Below are positions 33,115 to 40,787 of a DNA stretch of 64,000 nucleotides, one piece after another. Source of the stretch: a virus. The position numbers were made by a program, and so were the translations under genes. The DNA lies in IMG/VR virus record IMGVR_UViG_3300046328_000506, positions 62,001 through 126,000 of that record. One strand, 5' to 3'. Each line of letters opens with the position of its first letter. The first letter of the stretch is position 1. The notes beneath the pieces are model-generated. The model saw only the letters and a list, made by a program, of their open reading frames with translations. It did not search any database and was not told the DNA's origin.

Positions 33115-33196
33115 TTCTTTAAGTTTGTAGGTGTATATCTTTAAAACCTTCACATAATGTTCCAAAGACTATTAGGAAAGACTAATAACAATACCT

Positions 33197-33286
33197 GCTA
33201 TAAAGCCATGTAGGCTCTCAATCTTCAAAAGAGAAGGGAAAGTGGTGAGTAACATCATTAGTAGGGTACGAGTCCCTTATATAGCA
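33197..33286 (+). ncRNA. Degenerate tRNA-like element
   Basis: GCTATA pairs with TATAGC as an acceptor (33197-33202 with 33280-33285), with AGCC-ATGTA-GGCT in D-arm position, a CTTC/GAAG hairpin in anticodon position, and AGGG-TACGAGT-CCCT as T-arm. The anticodon loop is not standard and the D-loop lacks GG, so it is unlikely to be a working elongator tRNA. The rest of 33115-33362 shows no gene. Confidence 0.45.
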
Positions 33287-33362
33287 CAATTAAACTTATT
33301 TTTAAATATTTACCACAATAGTTTTAATACTGTTGTTTGGTATTTTTTACAACTTATTCCAA

Positions 33363-33461
33363 ATGCAAGGGGTAAGTATGTTTAGTAATTGGGGCTTGTG
33401 GTTACTAATAGCTATGGTAGCTGTTAGGTATATTCGTGCAATTTTACTCATTAAACTATAA
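33363..33461 (+). CDS. Single-pass membrane peptide
   Basis: A 32-residue ORF (M-Q-G-V-S-M-F) with one Trp/Leu/Ile-rich helix and Arg/Lys near its end; its stop precedes the next ATG by 4 bases. Tentative because of size. Confidence 0.35.
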   Translation: MQGVSMFSNWGLWLLIAMVAVRYIRAILLIKL

Positions 33462-33465
33462 TACT

Positions 33466-33627
33466 ATGGAAAACTCTTTTGAAGTAGAAATGGATTTCTC
33501 CGATTTAGAATTAGATTGGGAAATAGATGAAGACTTTGATGATTCAGATTTTATGGATTATGAAGAGTCTGATGACGAGTACCAAGAACGCTTAGAAAGG
33601 TCTTGGGCTAAATACGAAAACGATTAA
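33466..33627 (+). CDS. Very acidic small protein
   Basis: Start at 33466 rather than the upstream 33436. 53 residues of which about 24 are Asp or Glu and only a few are basic. Such charge density is typical of DNA-mimic inhibitors of restriction or other nucleic-acid enzymes, and of some anti-CRISPRs, but also of RNAP-binding phage peptides. It follows the Csx20-like gene, which makes a defence-blocking role worth testing. Confidence 0.55.
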   Translation: MENSFEVEMDFSDLELDWEIDEDFDDSDFMDYEESDDEYQERLERSWAKYEND

Positions 33628-33639
33628 AAATAAACTTCC

Positions 33640-33677
33640 CGTTATCACCAGAAATCAAGTAGGGTGAATAACGGGTT
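33640..33677 (+). terminator. Hairpin after the acidic gene
   Basis: CCCGTTATCACC pairs with GGTGA-ATAACGGG (one bulged base). It lacks a long T-run, so termination is likely but not certain. Confidence 0.5.
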
Positions 33678-33694
33678 TCCAAAATATTTATGTT

Positions 33695-33856
33695 ATGAAA
33701 TTATCACACATTGAAAATACAATCTTTGGATTAGGTGTGGCTACTTGTTTATTAAGTTGCTACACTATCCCTTTGTTACTACCACAAATATTCTTTTGCT
33801 TGGCTTCATTAACTTTGAGTATTGGAATATTTGAAAACACAACACAAAAAAATTAA
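33695..33856 (+). CDS. Small two-helix membrane protein
   Basis: A 53-residue ORF (M-K-L-S-H-I-E) with two hydrophobic segments (about 10-24 and 26-45), Cys-rich in the first. Followed 35 bases later by a secreted-protein gene. Unknown role. Confidence 0.45.
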   Translation: MKLSHIENTIFGLGVATCLLSCYTIPLLLPQIFFCLASLTLSIGIFENTTQKN

Positions 33857-33891
33857 ATCATTTTACATAACCATTTAACTTTACAAAAATT

Positions 33892-34275
33892 ATGAGAAAA
33901 TTAATTTTGCCTATTCTATTAGGTTTCGTTCTTATTGCAATCTTAGGGATTGTGGGTTCAGTATCGGCTCAGTCAGCATTTGAAGTGGCTGTCTACACTA
34001 ATTATGGAGATTCTGCCATAGTTAAAACAAAAGCTACAAATGATACTAAGGGTGTATCTTTGCTGAAAGATGGTAAGCCTGTAAACGTTGTGGCTCGTTG
34101 GAGTATTTTTATTGCTCCAAAAGTACCATTGTCTGTTGGTATGGTGAAGCAATTTAATTGTTATTTATTAGAAGATGGTAGTATTATCTCTATTCCTCGT
34201 GATGTGCGTCATGTAGAAAAAGAAAAGATAGTACAACTTGATTCAATTATGAGGGCAAGACGTGCTATAAAATAA
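33892..34275 (+). CDS. Exported small protein
   Basis: Protein of 127 residues with a clear signal peptide: M-R-K-L start, hydrophobic core through residue ~24, and a V-S-A-Q-S cleavage site. The mature part is ~100 residues, basic at the end. The gene at 36151 has a similar signal, an opening (E-V-K/A-V) and a K-x-T-x-x-D-T-x-K-G phrase, so the two may be distant paralogs. A periplasmic or envelope-acting phage factor is inferred. Confidence 0.6.
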   Translation: MRKLILPILLGFVLIAILGIVGSVSAQSAFEVAVYTNYGDSAIVKTKATNDTKGVSLLKDGKPVNVVARWSIFIAPKVPLSVGMVKQFNCYLLEDGSIISIPRDVRHVEKEKIVQLDSIMRARRAIK

Positions 34276-34276
34276 A

Positions 34277-34325
34277 AAAAATAATCATCAATCTATTATT
34301 ACAATAGGTTGGTGGTTATTTTTCT
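34277..34325 (+). terminator. Strong intrinsic terminator
   Basis: A 20-bp stem with three G-U pairs (AAAATAATCATCAATCTATT against AATAGGTTGGTGGTTATTTT), 6-base loop and T-run, right after the exported-protein gene. Confidence 0.8.
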
Positions 34326-34332
34326 TAAAATA

Positions 34333-34402
34333 AAACAATATCGGTTCACAGTCCGAATAAATACAGATGAGACGATGTAATCATTTAATGTAACTATTGT
34401 TT
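34333..34402 (+). ncRNA. Stem-enclosed T-arm-like RNA element
   Basis: AAACAATA (34333-34340) pairs with TATTGTTT (34395-34402) and encloses TCGG-TTCACAGT-CCGA (34341-34356), which looks like a tRNA T-arm. It precedes the ATG at 34423 by 21 bases. Confidence 0.4.
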
Positions 34403-34422
34403 GATTTTAAAATAAAAATATT

Positions 34423-34722
34423 ATGCAAACTGCAATATTATTTGTACATGACGGTACAGAAGGTTCTTTGGCTTTTAAAGTCAATAATACTAAAACTTAT
34501 GAAGATGCTTATCTTGAAATAAAAGATAAGTTGGAAAGTCCTGAAATAATTGCCCACATTATAGAATCACAATCTTTACTTTGGGATTTATTTGAAGGAG
34601 ATAAAACATACAAGTTCAAAAAATCATTTTGGGCAAATTACCAACTTAACATTTTATTTGTAAATGATTTTGGTGATGCAAAACATTTTAGAGCTTATCC
34701 AGACTTTATTAAAACACTCTAA
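34423..34722 (+). CDS. Hypothetical protein
   Basis: Protein of 99 residues, mixed alpha/beta, mildly basic. No motif. Confidence 0.45.
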   Translation: MQTAILFVHDGTEGSLAFKVNNTKTYEDAYLEIKDKLESPEIIAHIIESQSLLWDLFEGDKTYKFKKSFWANYQLNILFVNDFGDAKHFRAYPDFIKTL

Positions 34723-34741
34723 AACTCTTACATTTGACTTA

Positions 34742-34773
34742 TAGACTATTATCTTTTATTAGATGATAGTTTA
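34742..34773 (+). terminator. Probable terminator
   Basis: TAGACTATTATCT and AGATGATAGTTTA pair with G-U and one mismatch around a 6-base loop; T-rich sequence follows. Confidence 0.45.
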
Positions 34774-34839
34774 TATGTCTAAAATTTTAATCTATTAAAA
34801 TGAACGCAGTGAAGTTTAATAATTTTTTAAAATCAATTT

Positions 34840-35163
34840 ATGACACGCAAATTTGTTTATACTAACGACAGGATTACAACGATTTCGGTTGATGATTATC
34901 ATAGTTCTGTTGCTAATGCGATTGGTGGAGGGTACGTTTCTATTGTAGATAATAACTTATATTTTTATGGTGAATCAAAACATTTTGGTTTACCTGATTT
35001 AGGAAAGTTAAAAGAATTATTGCAAGTAGAAGTTGAATATCCTTTGTATCTTAGGTCTTTGTTTAAAAGTATCTCTAATATTTATGTAGTACGTGGAGAT
35101 AATTTAGATGAAGTAATAAATGATATTGAAATATCAGAACACAAACCAACATTTACAATATGA
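34840..35163 (+). CDS. Hypothetical protein
   Basis: Protein of 107 residues, beta-rich first half; overlaps the next gene by 4 bases (ATGA). Confidence 0.45.
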   Translation: MTRKFVYTNDRITTISVDDYHSSVANAIGGGYVSIVDNNLYFYGESKHFGLPDLGKLKELLQVEVEYPLYLRSLFKSISNIYVVRGDNLDEVINDIEISEHKPTFTI

Positions 35164-35459
35164 ATCAAACAATAACATTTAATGAACATATCTTTGCAGA
35201 TGATTTTGCAGAGATGTATGAAACTCTTGGTTATTTTTTAGGACAATTGAGTTTAACTTCTACAATATTAGGTTTAGATTTTAAGCCTGAATTTGTTGAA
35301 GGTTTACCTATTGCTGATAATGTAGGTAGTAAAAGGTATCTATTTGTAATTGATATTAAAATCAATGCAAATTGGATAAACGAAGAAGGTGTAGAACCTT
35401 ATATTTTCATTAGTGAGGACAGTAAACTTACAATTCAAGGCAAAATTAAATCAATCTAA
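35160..35459 (+). CDS. Hypothetical protein
   Basis: Protein of 99 residues, acidic, coupled to the gene before it. Unknown. Confidence 0.45.
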   Translation: MNQTITFNEHIFADDFAEMYETLGYFLGQLSLTSTILGLDFKPEFVEGLPIADNVGSKRYLFVIDIKINANWINEEGVEPYIFISEDSKLTIQGKIKSI

Positions 35460-35461
35460 AT

Positions 35462-35767
35462 ATGAACAAATACGATTTTTTGTTTAAAAACTTTAACTTT
35501 GACGATAATATTCTACAAAGAATTTCGTTAATGGTTGAAAAAAGAATTTCTATTGAAAAAGAATGGAGTAGAAATCCATTTCGTTTTAATAAGGAATATG
35601 ATTTTTGGGAAATTGAAAAAGAGGAGTATCCAAATTTTCCTAATGGTGGTTTTGATAGTGAACAGCAGCTTAATATAGCATTAGCTATTTGGAAAGCAAA
35701 TACTGATACAACCTATACAAAACTATACGATATGAGTAAATTTATCCTCAAAGGTTTAACTGTATAA
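35462..35767 (+). CDS. Hypothetical protein
   Basis: Protein of 101 residues, Phe/Trp/Glu-rich, starting two bases after the previous stop. Unknown. Confidence 0.45.
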   Translation: MNKYDFLFKNFNFDDNILQRISLMVEKRISIEKEWSRNPFRFNKEYDFWEIEKEEYPNFPNGGFDSEQQLNIALAIWKANTDTTYTKLYDMSKFILKGLTV

Positions 35768-35769
35768 GT

Positions 35770-35898
35770 ATGAATACAACAGGTAGTATAAAGCATGATA
35801 TTAGTATTGTGCAAAGAAAACTCACACAAAAAACAGTTCCAGATAAAAAACGTAAAGTTAAATCTGGTTATGTAAAACACAAACAAAAATACATTTAG
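35770..35898 (+). CDS. Small basic protein
   Basis: A 42-residue ORF ending with a Lys/Arg-rich tail (D-K-K-R-K-V-K-S-G-Y-V-K-H-K-Q-K). Likely binds nucleic acid. Tight spacing on both sides supports it. Confidence 0.5.
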   Translation: MNTTGSIKHDISIVQRKLTQKTVPDKKRKVKSGYVKHKQKYI

Positions 35899-35900
35899 CC

Positions 35901-36110
35901 ATGAAGATTTATTTAATATCAACAAATGATGATTGGGGATACGATGATTATGATTCAATTGTAGTTATTGCTGAAAACAAAGAAAAAGCAATTGCGTATG
36001 CAAAAGAAGAATGTTACAATTTCTCAGATAACTTAACTGTTAGAGAGATTGGTATTGCCCACAATAATCAAGGTGAAGGTCGTGTATTAGCATCATTTAA
36101 TGCTGGATAA
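35901..36110 (+). CDS. Hypothetical protein
   Basis: Protein of 69 residues with an alternating strand/helix pattern (Y-L-I-S-T-N-D-D-W then V-V-I-A-E-N-K-E-K-A-I-A-Y-A). Looks like a small alpha/beta domain; unknown function. Confidence 0.5.
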   Translation: MKIYLISTNDDWGYDDYDSIVVIAENKEKAIAYAKEECYNFSDNLTVREIGIAHNNQGEGRVLASFNAG

Positions 36111-36150
36111 TGACTTTATTAACTTTTCAAACCATTTAAAATTAAAAAAA

Positions 36151-36702
36151 ATGAAACCATCAATCACACTTAAATTAGTTGTAGTAACCACTTTGTTACT
36201 CCTAATTGTCGTATCATTCACTTTTGCTCAAAGCAAATATGAAGTAAAAGCAGGTACATTCTCTAATGGAGAGTTTACTTCAATCACTGTATCAGATACA
36301 GCTAACTCAACAAAAGGTTCTTTTAAAAGAGCTTTGAGAGATGCTGTAAAAGCTGGTAAAGCAGGGTTTTCATACAAGAACCAGTGGTATATCTCAGGTA
36401 TTCTTGTGGAGAAATCAACTGTAAGGGCTACGAAATCTGAATTGTTAGACATTAAGTCTGATAGTACAGGATTAGTGTATTACTTTAAGACTGTAAAAGG
36501 TGGTCTTATTGTAAAATATGATATGCCAGCAAATAAGGTAAGTTTCTTTATTAGTAAAAAAATATTACCTTCACACAAACCTACGGAAGCTACACTTGTA
36601 CAAAATGTTTATACGACAAATCTTTCAGGTCAAAGAGTGGTTGTGAAAACTAAAAGAACAAGTGTAAGTTCTGATGAAGTGAGGTCTTTGATAAAGAATT
36701 AG
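36151..36702 (+). CDS. Exported protein
   Basis: Start at 36151, giving 183 residues beginning M-K-P-S-I-T-L-K and a signal peptide ending at about T-F-A-Q-S. The mature protein is basic and beta-rich. It resembles the exported product of 33892 in its signal and first mature residues. Periplasmic or surface location inferred. Confidence 0.6.
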   Translation: MKPSITLKLVVVTTLLLLIVVSFTFAQSKYEVKAGTFSNGEFTSITVSDTANSTKGSFKRALRDAVKAGKAGFSYKNQWYISGILVEKSTVRATKSELLDIKSDSTGLVYYFKTVKGGLIVKYDMPANKVSFFISKKILPSHKPTEATLVQNVYTTNLSGQRVVVKTKRTSVSSDEVRSLIKN

Positions 36703-36753
36703 TTTATGTTTTTTAAGTTTATTAATTTTATTTTGAAATAACAGTACGAATAT

Positions 36754-36784
36754 TTTGTATTGCTATTTGTTTTTCTTAATTTTG
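36754..36784 (+). promoter_or_regulatory. Promoter of the tRNA cluster
   Basis: TTTG (36754-36757), 19-base spacer, TAATTTTG (36777-36784), 12 bases before the first tRNA. A full consensus match. Confidence 0.7.
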
Positions 36785-36795
36785 TATTTATATAA

Positions 36796-36868
36796 TGAGG
36801 TGTGGTATAACGGTTCATTACATCTGCCTTTGACGCAGATAATCTAAGTTCGATTCTTGGCACTTCAT
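36796..36868 (+). tRNA. tRNA-Gln (anticodon TTG)
   Basis: 73 bases. Acceptor TGAGGTG/CACTTCA (one G-U), anticodon arm TCTGC-CTTTGAC-GCAGA, T-arm CTAAG-TTCGATT-CTTGG, D-loop with GG. The 3' CCA is not encoded. Confidence 0.85.
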
Positions 36869-36870
36869 CT

Positions 36871-36969
36871 AAACTACTACAATAAGGTGACTGAAACGCC
36901 TATGGAAATTATTGGTTGTAGCGGATGGGTTCAAATCCCCCGATTTCTATTTCAGTATTGTTGTAGTTT
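36871..36969 (+). ncRNA. tRNA-like hairpin with long outer helix
   Basis: AAACTAC-T-ACAATA pairs with TATTGT-T-GTAGTTT (13 bp around a T-T), then ACTGAAA/TTTCAGT, GAAAT/ATTTC, and a T-arm-like GGG-TTCAAAT-CCC tip with CGG/CCG below it. The D and anticodon arms of a normal tRNA are missing. It lies between tRNA genes in the same transcript; a relic, a processing signal or a tRNA mimic. Confidence 0.5.
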
Positions 36970-36983
36970 AATTAATAAAATAA

Positions 36984-37068
36984 AATGACAGTTCACATCG
37001 GCAAGGTGAATCCCCCGTAAAAAATGGGAGGAACGAAGTTCTGCAAGATTCGACTCCTTGTGTCGTTT
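36984..37068 (+). tRNA. Class II tRNA-like gene (tRNA-Leu candidate)
   Basis: 85 bases. Acceptor AATGACA/TGTCGTT, D-arm TCAC-ATCGGCAAG-GTGA, variable arm GAAC-GAA-GTTC, T-arm CAAGA-TTCGACT-CCTTG with one mismatch. The anticodon arm is TCCC/GGGA with an enlarged loop CCGTAAAAAAT. If TAA is read as the anticodon this is tRNA-Leu, but the base before it is G and not the universal T, so function is doubtful. Flanking bases extend the acceptor into a ~20-bp helix (36970-36990 with 37061-37082). Confidence 0.55.
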
Positions 37069-37103
37069 TATTTTTATTAATTTTGTATTTTGTTAGTAAC
37101 TAC

Positions 37104-37174
37104 GGGGTTGTAGTTTAATGGTAAAACGTCTGACTCATAACCAGTTGTCAAAGGTTCAATTCCTTTCTTCCCCA
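37104..37174 (+). tRNA. tRNA-Met (anticodon CAT)
   Basis: 71 bases. D-arm GTTT-AATGGTA-AAAC, anticodon loop CTCATAA with stem CTG/CAG and an A-C next to the loop, T-arm AAAGG-TTCAATT-CCTTT. Acceptor GGGG/CCCC with two inner T-T mismatches then G-C. CAT could also be a tRNA-Ile2 after lysidine modification. CCA is not encoded. Confidence 0.78.
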
Positions 37175-37189
37175 CAAATCATTTACCAC

Positions 37190-37227
37190 AACACTATCTA
37201 ATTAAATTGGGTAGTGTTTGTTTTTTT
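37190..37227 (+). terminator. Terminator of the tRNA cluster
   Basis: AACACTATC (37190-37198) pairs with GGTAGTGTT (37210-37218) with one G-U; seven T follow. Confidence 0.8.
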
Positions 37228-37280
37228 AGAACAAGTTTTTAGCTTTAAAACCATTTTTATAACCATTAAATACTACTACT

Positions 37281-37592
37281 ATGAAATTTTCATGGCTAAC
37301 TCCGAACAAAAACAAAAAAAACGTTGCAAGTCAATCTACGTTTAATAAGCAAAACTTACAAGTGAATACTGTTGTTGTGGTTAATTATGACCCATTTGGT
37401 GCACATTCAACTCGTGATGCTATTATTACAGGGATTATTGCTGGCGGCTACCAAGTTAGATTTACTTCTACAAAAGGTAGTTCTTTACATGGTGATGTTG
37501 TACAAAGTTATCAAAGAGCAGATGGTACTTGGGTAAGTGCAACGCAAGCGACTGCTACAATAACTTATAATCAAATATTAAAAGTCAGATAA
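37281..37592 (+). CDS. Hypothetical beta-rich protein
   Basis: Protein of 103 residues. A Lys/Asn-rich start, then V-V-V-V-N-Y-D and G-Y-Q-V-R-F strands like a small beta barrel. Higher GC codons suggest good expression. Unknown. Confidence 0.5.
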   Translation: MKFSWLTPNKNKKNVASQSTFNKQNLQVNTVVVVNYDPFGAHSTRDAIITGIIAGGYQVRFTSTKGSSLHGDVVQSYQRADGTWVSATQATATITYNQILKVR

Positions 37593-37771
37593 TGTTTGAA
37601 CTATTTAATAATCTCCCTTCTGATAAAAGTATCATAGGGAGATTTAATTCAGAAGAAAGTTGTCATAGAAAAGCTGAAACTTTAAAGTTATCAGCATATT
37701 GTATTAATCTTTACATTCGTGAAGGTTGGAATGAGGTCTTATACGATACATGGTGTTTTTCAATAAAATAA
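37592..37771 (+). CDS. Small hypothetical protein
   Basis: A 59-residue ORF (M-F-E-L-F-N-N) whose ATG overlaps the preceding stop by one base. Alpha/beta, two Cys, Trp-rich end. Unknown. Confidence 0.5.
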   Translation: MFELFNNLPSDKSIIGRFNSEESCHRKAETLKLSAYCINLYIREGWNEVLYDTWCFSIK

Positions 37772-37775
37772 TAAT

Positions 37776-37979
37776 ATGGAAGAATTTAAAAAAGGAGAGC
37801 TTGTTTTAGTAAATAATGGAGCGCATGATGGCTGGCAAGTAGCTGTATATTCAAGTTATAATCCAAAAGTTCCATGTCATAAAGTTAAACCTATTTTGTA
37901 TAATGGGGAGCTTTTCTCTATTGATTTAGCTTACTTACATTGTAAATCATTTAAAAAATCTAATTTTATAACAAAATGA
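37776..37979 (+). CDS. Hypothetical protein
   Basis: Protein of 67 residues with an SH3-like opening (F-K-K-G-E-L-V-L-V-N). ATGA overlap with the next gene. Confidence 0.5.
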   Translation: MEEFKKGELVLVNNGAHDGWQVAVYSSYNPKVPCHKVKPILYNGELFSIDLAYLHCKSFKKSNFITK

Positions 37980-38179
37980 AAAATTTAACTTATTTACCAA
38001 TCAATGAGGTTGATAGTCCTGTTGATAAGCTAAATCAACCTACTGTGATAATGGTTGGGCACAAAGAAGAAGGTCATTTGTGGAACTTACATAAATGTTT
38101 AATTGCATTAGGTAAACTTACAAATTACATCAACAAATATTCAGACACTAAAATTAGAATTGAACATGATAATCTGTAA
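37976..38179 (+). CDS. Hypothetical protein
   Basis: Protein of 67 residues; overlaps the next small Cys-rich gene by 14 bases. Unknown. Confidence 0.45.
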   Translation: MKNLTYLPINEVDSPVDKLNQPTVIMVGHKEEGHLWNLHKCLIALGKLTNYINKYSDTKIRIEHDNL

Positions 38180-38324
38180 AAAATGTGGAGGAGAGTGTAA
38201 GCCATCAAAAACAATGCACACTAAGACTTTGCTTAGTGAATTTGGTAGTAAAATAACTACTACAACTTTTATTAGCTGTCAAAAATGTATTAAGTGTGGC
38301 AATTCTTTTATACCTGAAAAGTAA
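38166..38324 (+). CDS. Small zinc-ribbon protein
   Basis: A 52-residue ORF with C-K-K-C-G-G-E-C near the start and C-Q-K-C-I-K-C-G near the end, a treble-clef/zinc-ribbon spacing. Probably nucleic-acid or protein binding. Confidence 0.55.
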   Translation: MIICKKCGGECKPSKTMHTKTLLSEFGSKITTTTFISCQKCIKCGNSFIPEK

Positions 38325-38329
38325 ACTTT

Positions 38330-38536
38330 ATGATGACTACAGAAGAATGGCTTAAAGACAAACTTTTTTTGTATAAAAGAAATCCAAAAGAAACATTGGA
38401 AGATATGCTTTCAACTACAACTGACGTGATTGAACAATACATTAAATCTCCAAATGTAGCAACAAAAGGAGTTCTTGAAGTTTGTATGGAACACAATAAA
38501 TTATTTTTAGATAAAATAGCTACAAAACATGACTAA
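38330..38536 (+). CDS. Hypothetical helical protein
   Basis: Protein of 68 residues, helical, overlapping the next gene by 8 bases. Unknown. Confidence 0.45.
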   Translation: MMTTEEWLKDKLFLYKRNPKETLEDMLSTTTDVIEQYIKSPNVATKGVLEVCMEHNKLFLDKIATKHD

Positions 38537-38930
38537 CGAAGAAAAACTAAAAACATTGTTACAAGTAGCTTGTGATAATGGTTATACAGATAACATGGGT
38601 TTATTGTACGCTTTTGATTTTAAAAGAAGTCGTACATTTAATTTAGGTGTAGATACAGAAACTTGTTCAATGTATTGGGATTCATCTGGCGGTTATGATA
38701 ACGTATCTGAAAATAAATCTCTTAACGACCTTGTATCTAATTGGGAAGAAGGAGAAGTTTCATTTATTGAGGCTTTGTGTAAAGCAGGTTATACTGATGA
38801 AATGATTGATTTACCTATATTTTATGGTGGGCAGCAAAGTGTAGAACTTTGTTTATTATATTCTTGGATTAAAAAACCAACTTCACAAAGGCTGACATTT
38901 TTATTTGGCACATTAAAACACCTTTTGTAA
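38529..38930 (+). CDS. Hypothetical protein, paralog of 41224
   Basis: Protein of 133 residues. Shares with the product of 41224 the opening E-x-K-x-K-x-L-L-x-x-A, an N-G-(Y/F) phrase, a middle S-L-x-D-L-V and a C-terminal L-x-x-x-W-(I/V)-x-x-x-(K/T) pattern, so the two are probably duplicated early genes. Unknown function. Confidence 0.5.
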   Translation: MTNEEKLKTLLQVACDNGYTDNMGLLYAFDFKRSRTFNLGVDTETCSMYWDSSGGYDNVSENKSLNDLVSNWEEGEVSFIEALCKAGYTDEMIDLPIFYGGQQSVELCLLYSWIKKPTSQRLTFLFGTLKHLL

Positions 38931-38931
38931 T

Positions 38932-39306
38932 ATGGAAAAGACAATATTTATATCCGTAGATAACGACACCCCTTTAACATTTCTAAGCTTGTGTATACAA
39001 GAAGAAAGTGTGATAAGACTAAAAGCACCTGCGTATCTTTGTGTGTTAGGTTTGGTTAATCAGCATTTAAGTAATATGGCTAATGCTAAGGAAATTGTAA
39101 AAGTTGAGTATGAGAATAGTACATACTTACACGAGCCTTATGCTGGTTATGTTGTTACTTACTTAGAATCAGAAATGATTGCTACAAAAAGCGATTTACA
39201 AGAATCATTTGAGGCAGGAACACATTTAAAACATACAAAAACTGATTATCCGACTTGGTTTCCTACAGCTATGTCGTTTGAAAGTTGGTTTAGTCAAAAC
39301 TTTTAA
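38932..39306 (+). CDS. Hypothetical protein
   Basis: Protein of 124 residues, one base after the previous stop; C-terminus rich in Trp/Phe/Ser. No motif. Confidence 0.45.
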   Translation: MEKTIFISVDNDTPLTFLSLCIQEESVIRLKAPAYLCVLGLVNQHLSNMANAKEIVKVEYENSTYLHEPYAGYVVTYLESEMIATKSDLQESFEAGTHLKHTKTDYPTWFPTAMSFESWFSQNF

Positions 39307-39319
39307 ATAAAAAAACAAA

Positions 39320-39619
39320 ATGACAAAGTACACACTAATACTAAAAGATTTTTATGAGATGGAAGGGTGTTTAAATTACATACTTCCTGGTGAAATATTT
39401 GATACAGAAAAAGAAGCTGTTAGTCAGCATTATTACTGTAGCGATTGGTTACTTGTAAAAGGTGATTTTATCTCTTTCCAAGAGAAAAATTATAAAGGAA
39501 ACCGCATGATTACATTTTATAAACTTGAAACATTACATTGGATAAAAACTAATGATAAAAGACGTGAAAAGTTAAACACATGGGTAAATTCTTTACTTAC
39601 GTTTGTTGGTATTAAGTAA
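39320..39619 (+). CDS. Hypothetical protein
   Basis: Protein of 99 residues, Lys/Tyr-rich, mixed secondary structure. Unknown. Confidence 0.45.
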   Translation: MTKYTLILKDFYEMEGCLNYILPGEIFDTEKEAVSQHYYCSDWLLVKGDFISFQEKNYKGNRMITFYKLETLHWIKTNDKRREKLNTWVNSLLTFVGIK

Positions 39620-39646
39620 TAATAAAACAATATAGAACTTAAATTT

Positions 39647-39700
39647 GTTTGTGAGTGTTTAATCATTTATATTTACGAAATTTTTTTAACACTCACAAAC
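39647..39700 (+). repeat. 13-bp inverted repeat with 28-base loop
   Basis: GTTTGTGAGTGTT (39647-39659) and AACACTCACAAAC (39688-39700), perfect. Ends 24 bases before the endolysin ATG and follows another gene, so it may terminate one and control the other. No T-run after the stem. Confidence 0.6.
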
Positions 39701-39724
39701 ATATTGCGTAAACGCAAACAATTT

Positions 39725-40783
39725 ATGTTTTATACTATCAGGAAGATATTGAAAATACTATTGACTGCCACTTATTATTTCTTTTTGTTTTTATATAAGA
39801 AGATTGATAAGGAATTAGACGCTATTGCTGAATACTTAGATGGTATTAAATTAGCATTTGCATATCAGAAAAATGACCGTCAAATAATTTGGAGATTTAT
39901 GTATCAACGTGAAAAAATTAAAGTTGCACTTTGGATATGTTTATTTCTACTTACATATTGGTTAGGTGCACAAGGTTTTAATAAACTTACTGAATTTGAG
40001 CTTACACCAGAAAACAAACAAGTCATTGACTCTTTAAATTCAGTAATTCCTGTTGATAGCAAATATAGTTTAATTGAGAAAAAAGCCAACGTTGATTTTG
40101 CTGAAAAAATTTTAATTCCACATATTGTTAAGTGGGAAGGTGGTTACTCTAATCAGAAACATGATGCTGGTGGAGAAACTATGGGGGGCATTACGTTTGG
40201 AACTTATAACTCTTTGTGTGAAGCTATTTATGGTATTAAACCATCTAAGGAACATTTTATGACTTTAACTTCAAAAGATACTGAGGTATTTATTAAGAAG
40301 TTTGAAAGTTTATATCATACTGATAGAATTAATCATTTTAAGATTAAAACTGTACTTACTGAGCTATATTGGGGTGGTAATAGAGCTATGCTTAGACTTA
40401 ATGATGAGATATTCAAACAATACGGGAAGAAATTTAAGTTTAATTCTAACAATCTTAATAGGTTGGAGAATGATTTTATTGTTTGGGTAAACACTTTAAG
40501 TGTTGAAGAACAAAATAAGTTTGCTCACTTTATCTTATCATCTTTTATTGTAGTAAGGTCTAACATAGCTGCTAAAAGGAAGACTCAAAATAAATTTCTT
40601 AGTGGCTGGAATAATCGTTACCATGATTTGCGTTCTCAACTTGATAATTACGTTTTGTATGAAGTTAAAGTTGATGATGAAAAAGTAGAAAACAAGTTTA
40701 CAGGATTATCATATTATGAAATCTTGGAGTTGAACAACATAAACAAAATTAAAAAAGGACAAAAGATAATAGTTAAATTGTAA
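39725..40783 (+). CDS. Membrane-anchored GH108-type endolysin
   Basis: Start at the ATG at 39725 (a TTG start at 39704 would run into the inverted repeat); 352 residues. Two hydrophobic segments near residues 2-24 and 67-82 come before the enzyme domain, which opens with I-V-K-W-E-G-G-Y and D-A-G-G-E-T-x-G-G-I-T, the GH108 N-acetylmuramidase pattern; the Glu in W-E-G-G (about residue 138) is the expected catalytic acid. It cuts peptidoglycan glycan strands. The membrane segments suggest a signal-anchor mode of export in place of a holin-dependent one. Confidence 0.8.
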   Translation: MFYTIRKILKILLTATYYFFLFLYKKIDKELDAIAEYLDGIKLAFAYQKNDRQIIWRFMYQREKIKVALWICLFLLTYWLGAQGFNKLTEFELTPENKQVIDSLNSVIPVDSKYSLIEKKANVDFAEKILIPHIVKWEGGYSNQKHDAGGETMGGITFGTYNSLCEAIYGIKPSKEHFMTLTSKDTEVFIKKFESLYHTDRINHFKIKTVLTELYWGGNRAMLRLNDEIFKQYGKKFKFNSNNLNRLENDFIVWVNTLSVEEQNKFAHFILSSFIVVRSNIAAKRKTQNKFLSGWNNRYHDLRSQLDNYVLYEVKVDDEKVENKFTGLSYYEILELNNINKIKKGQKIIVKL

Positions 40784-40787
40784 CTGT

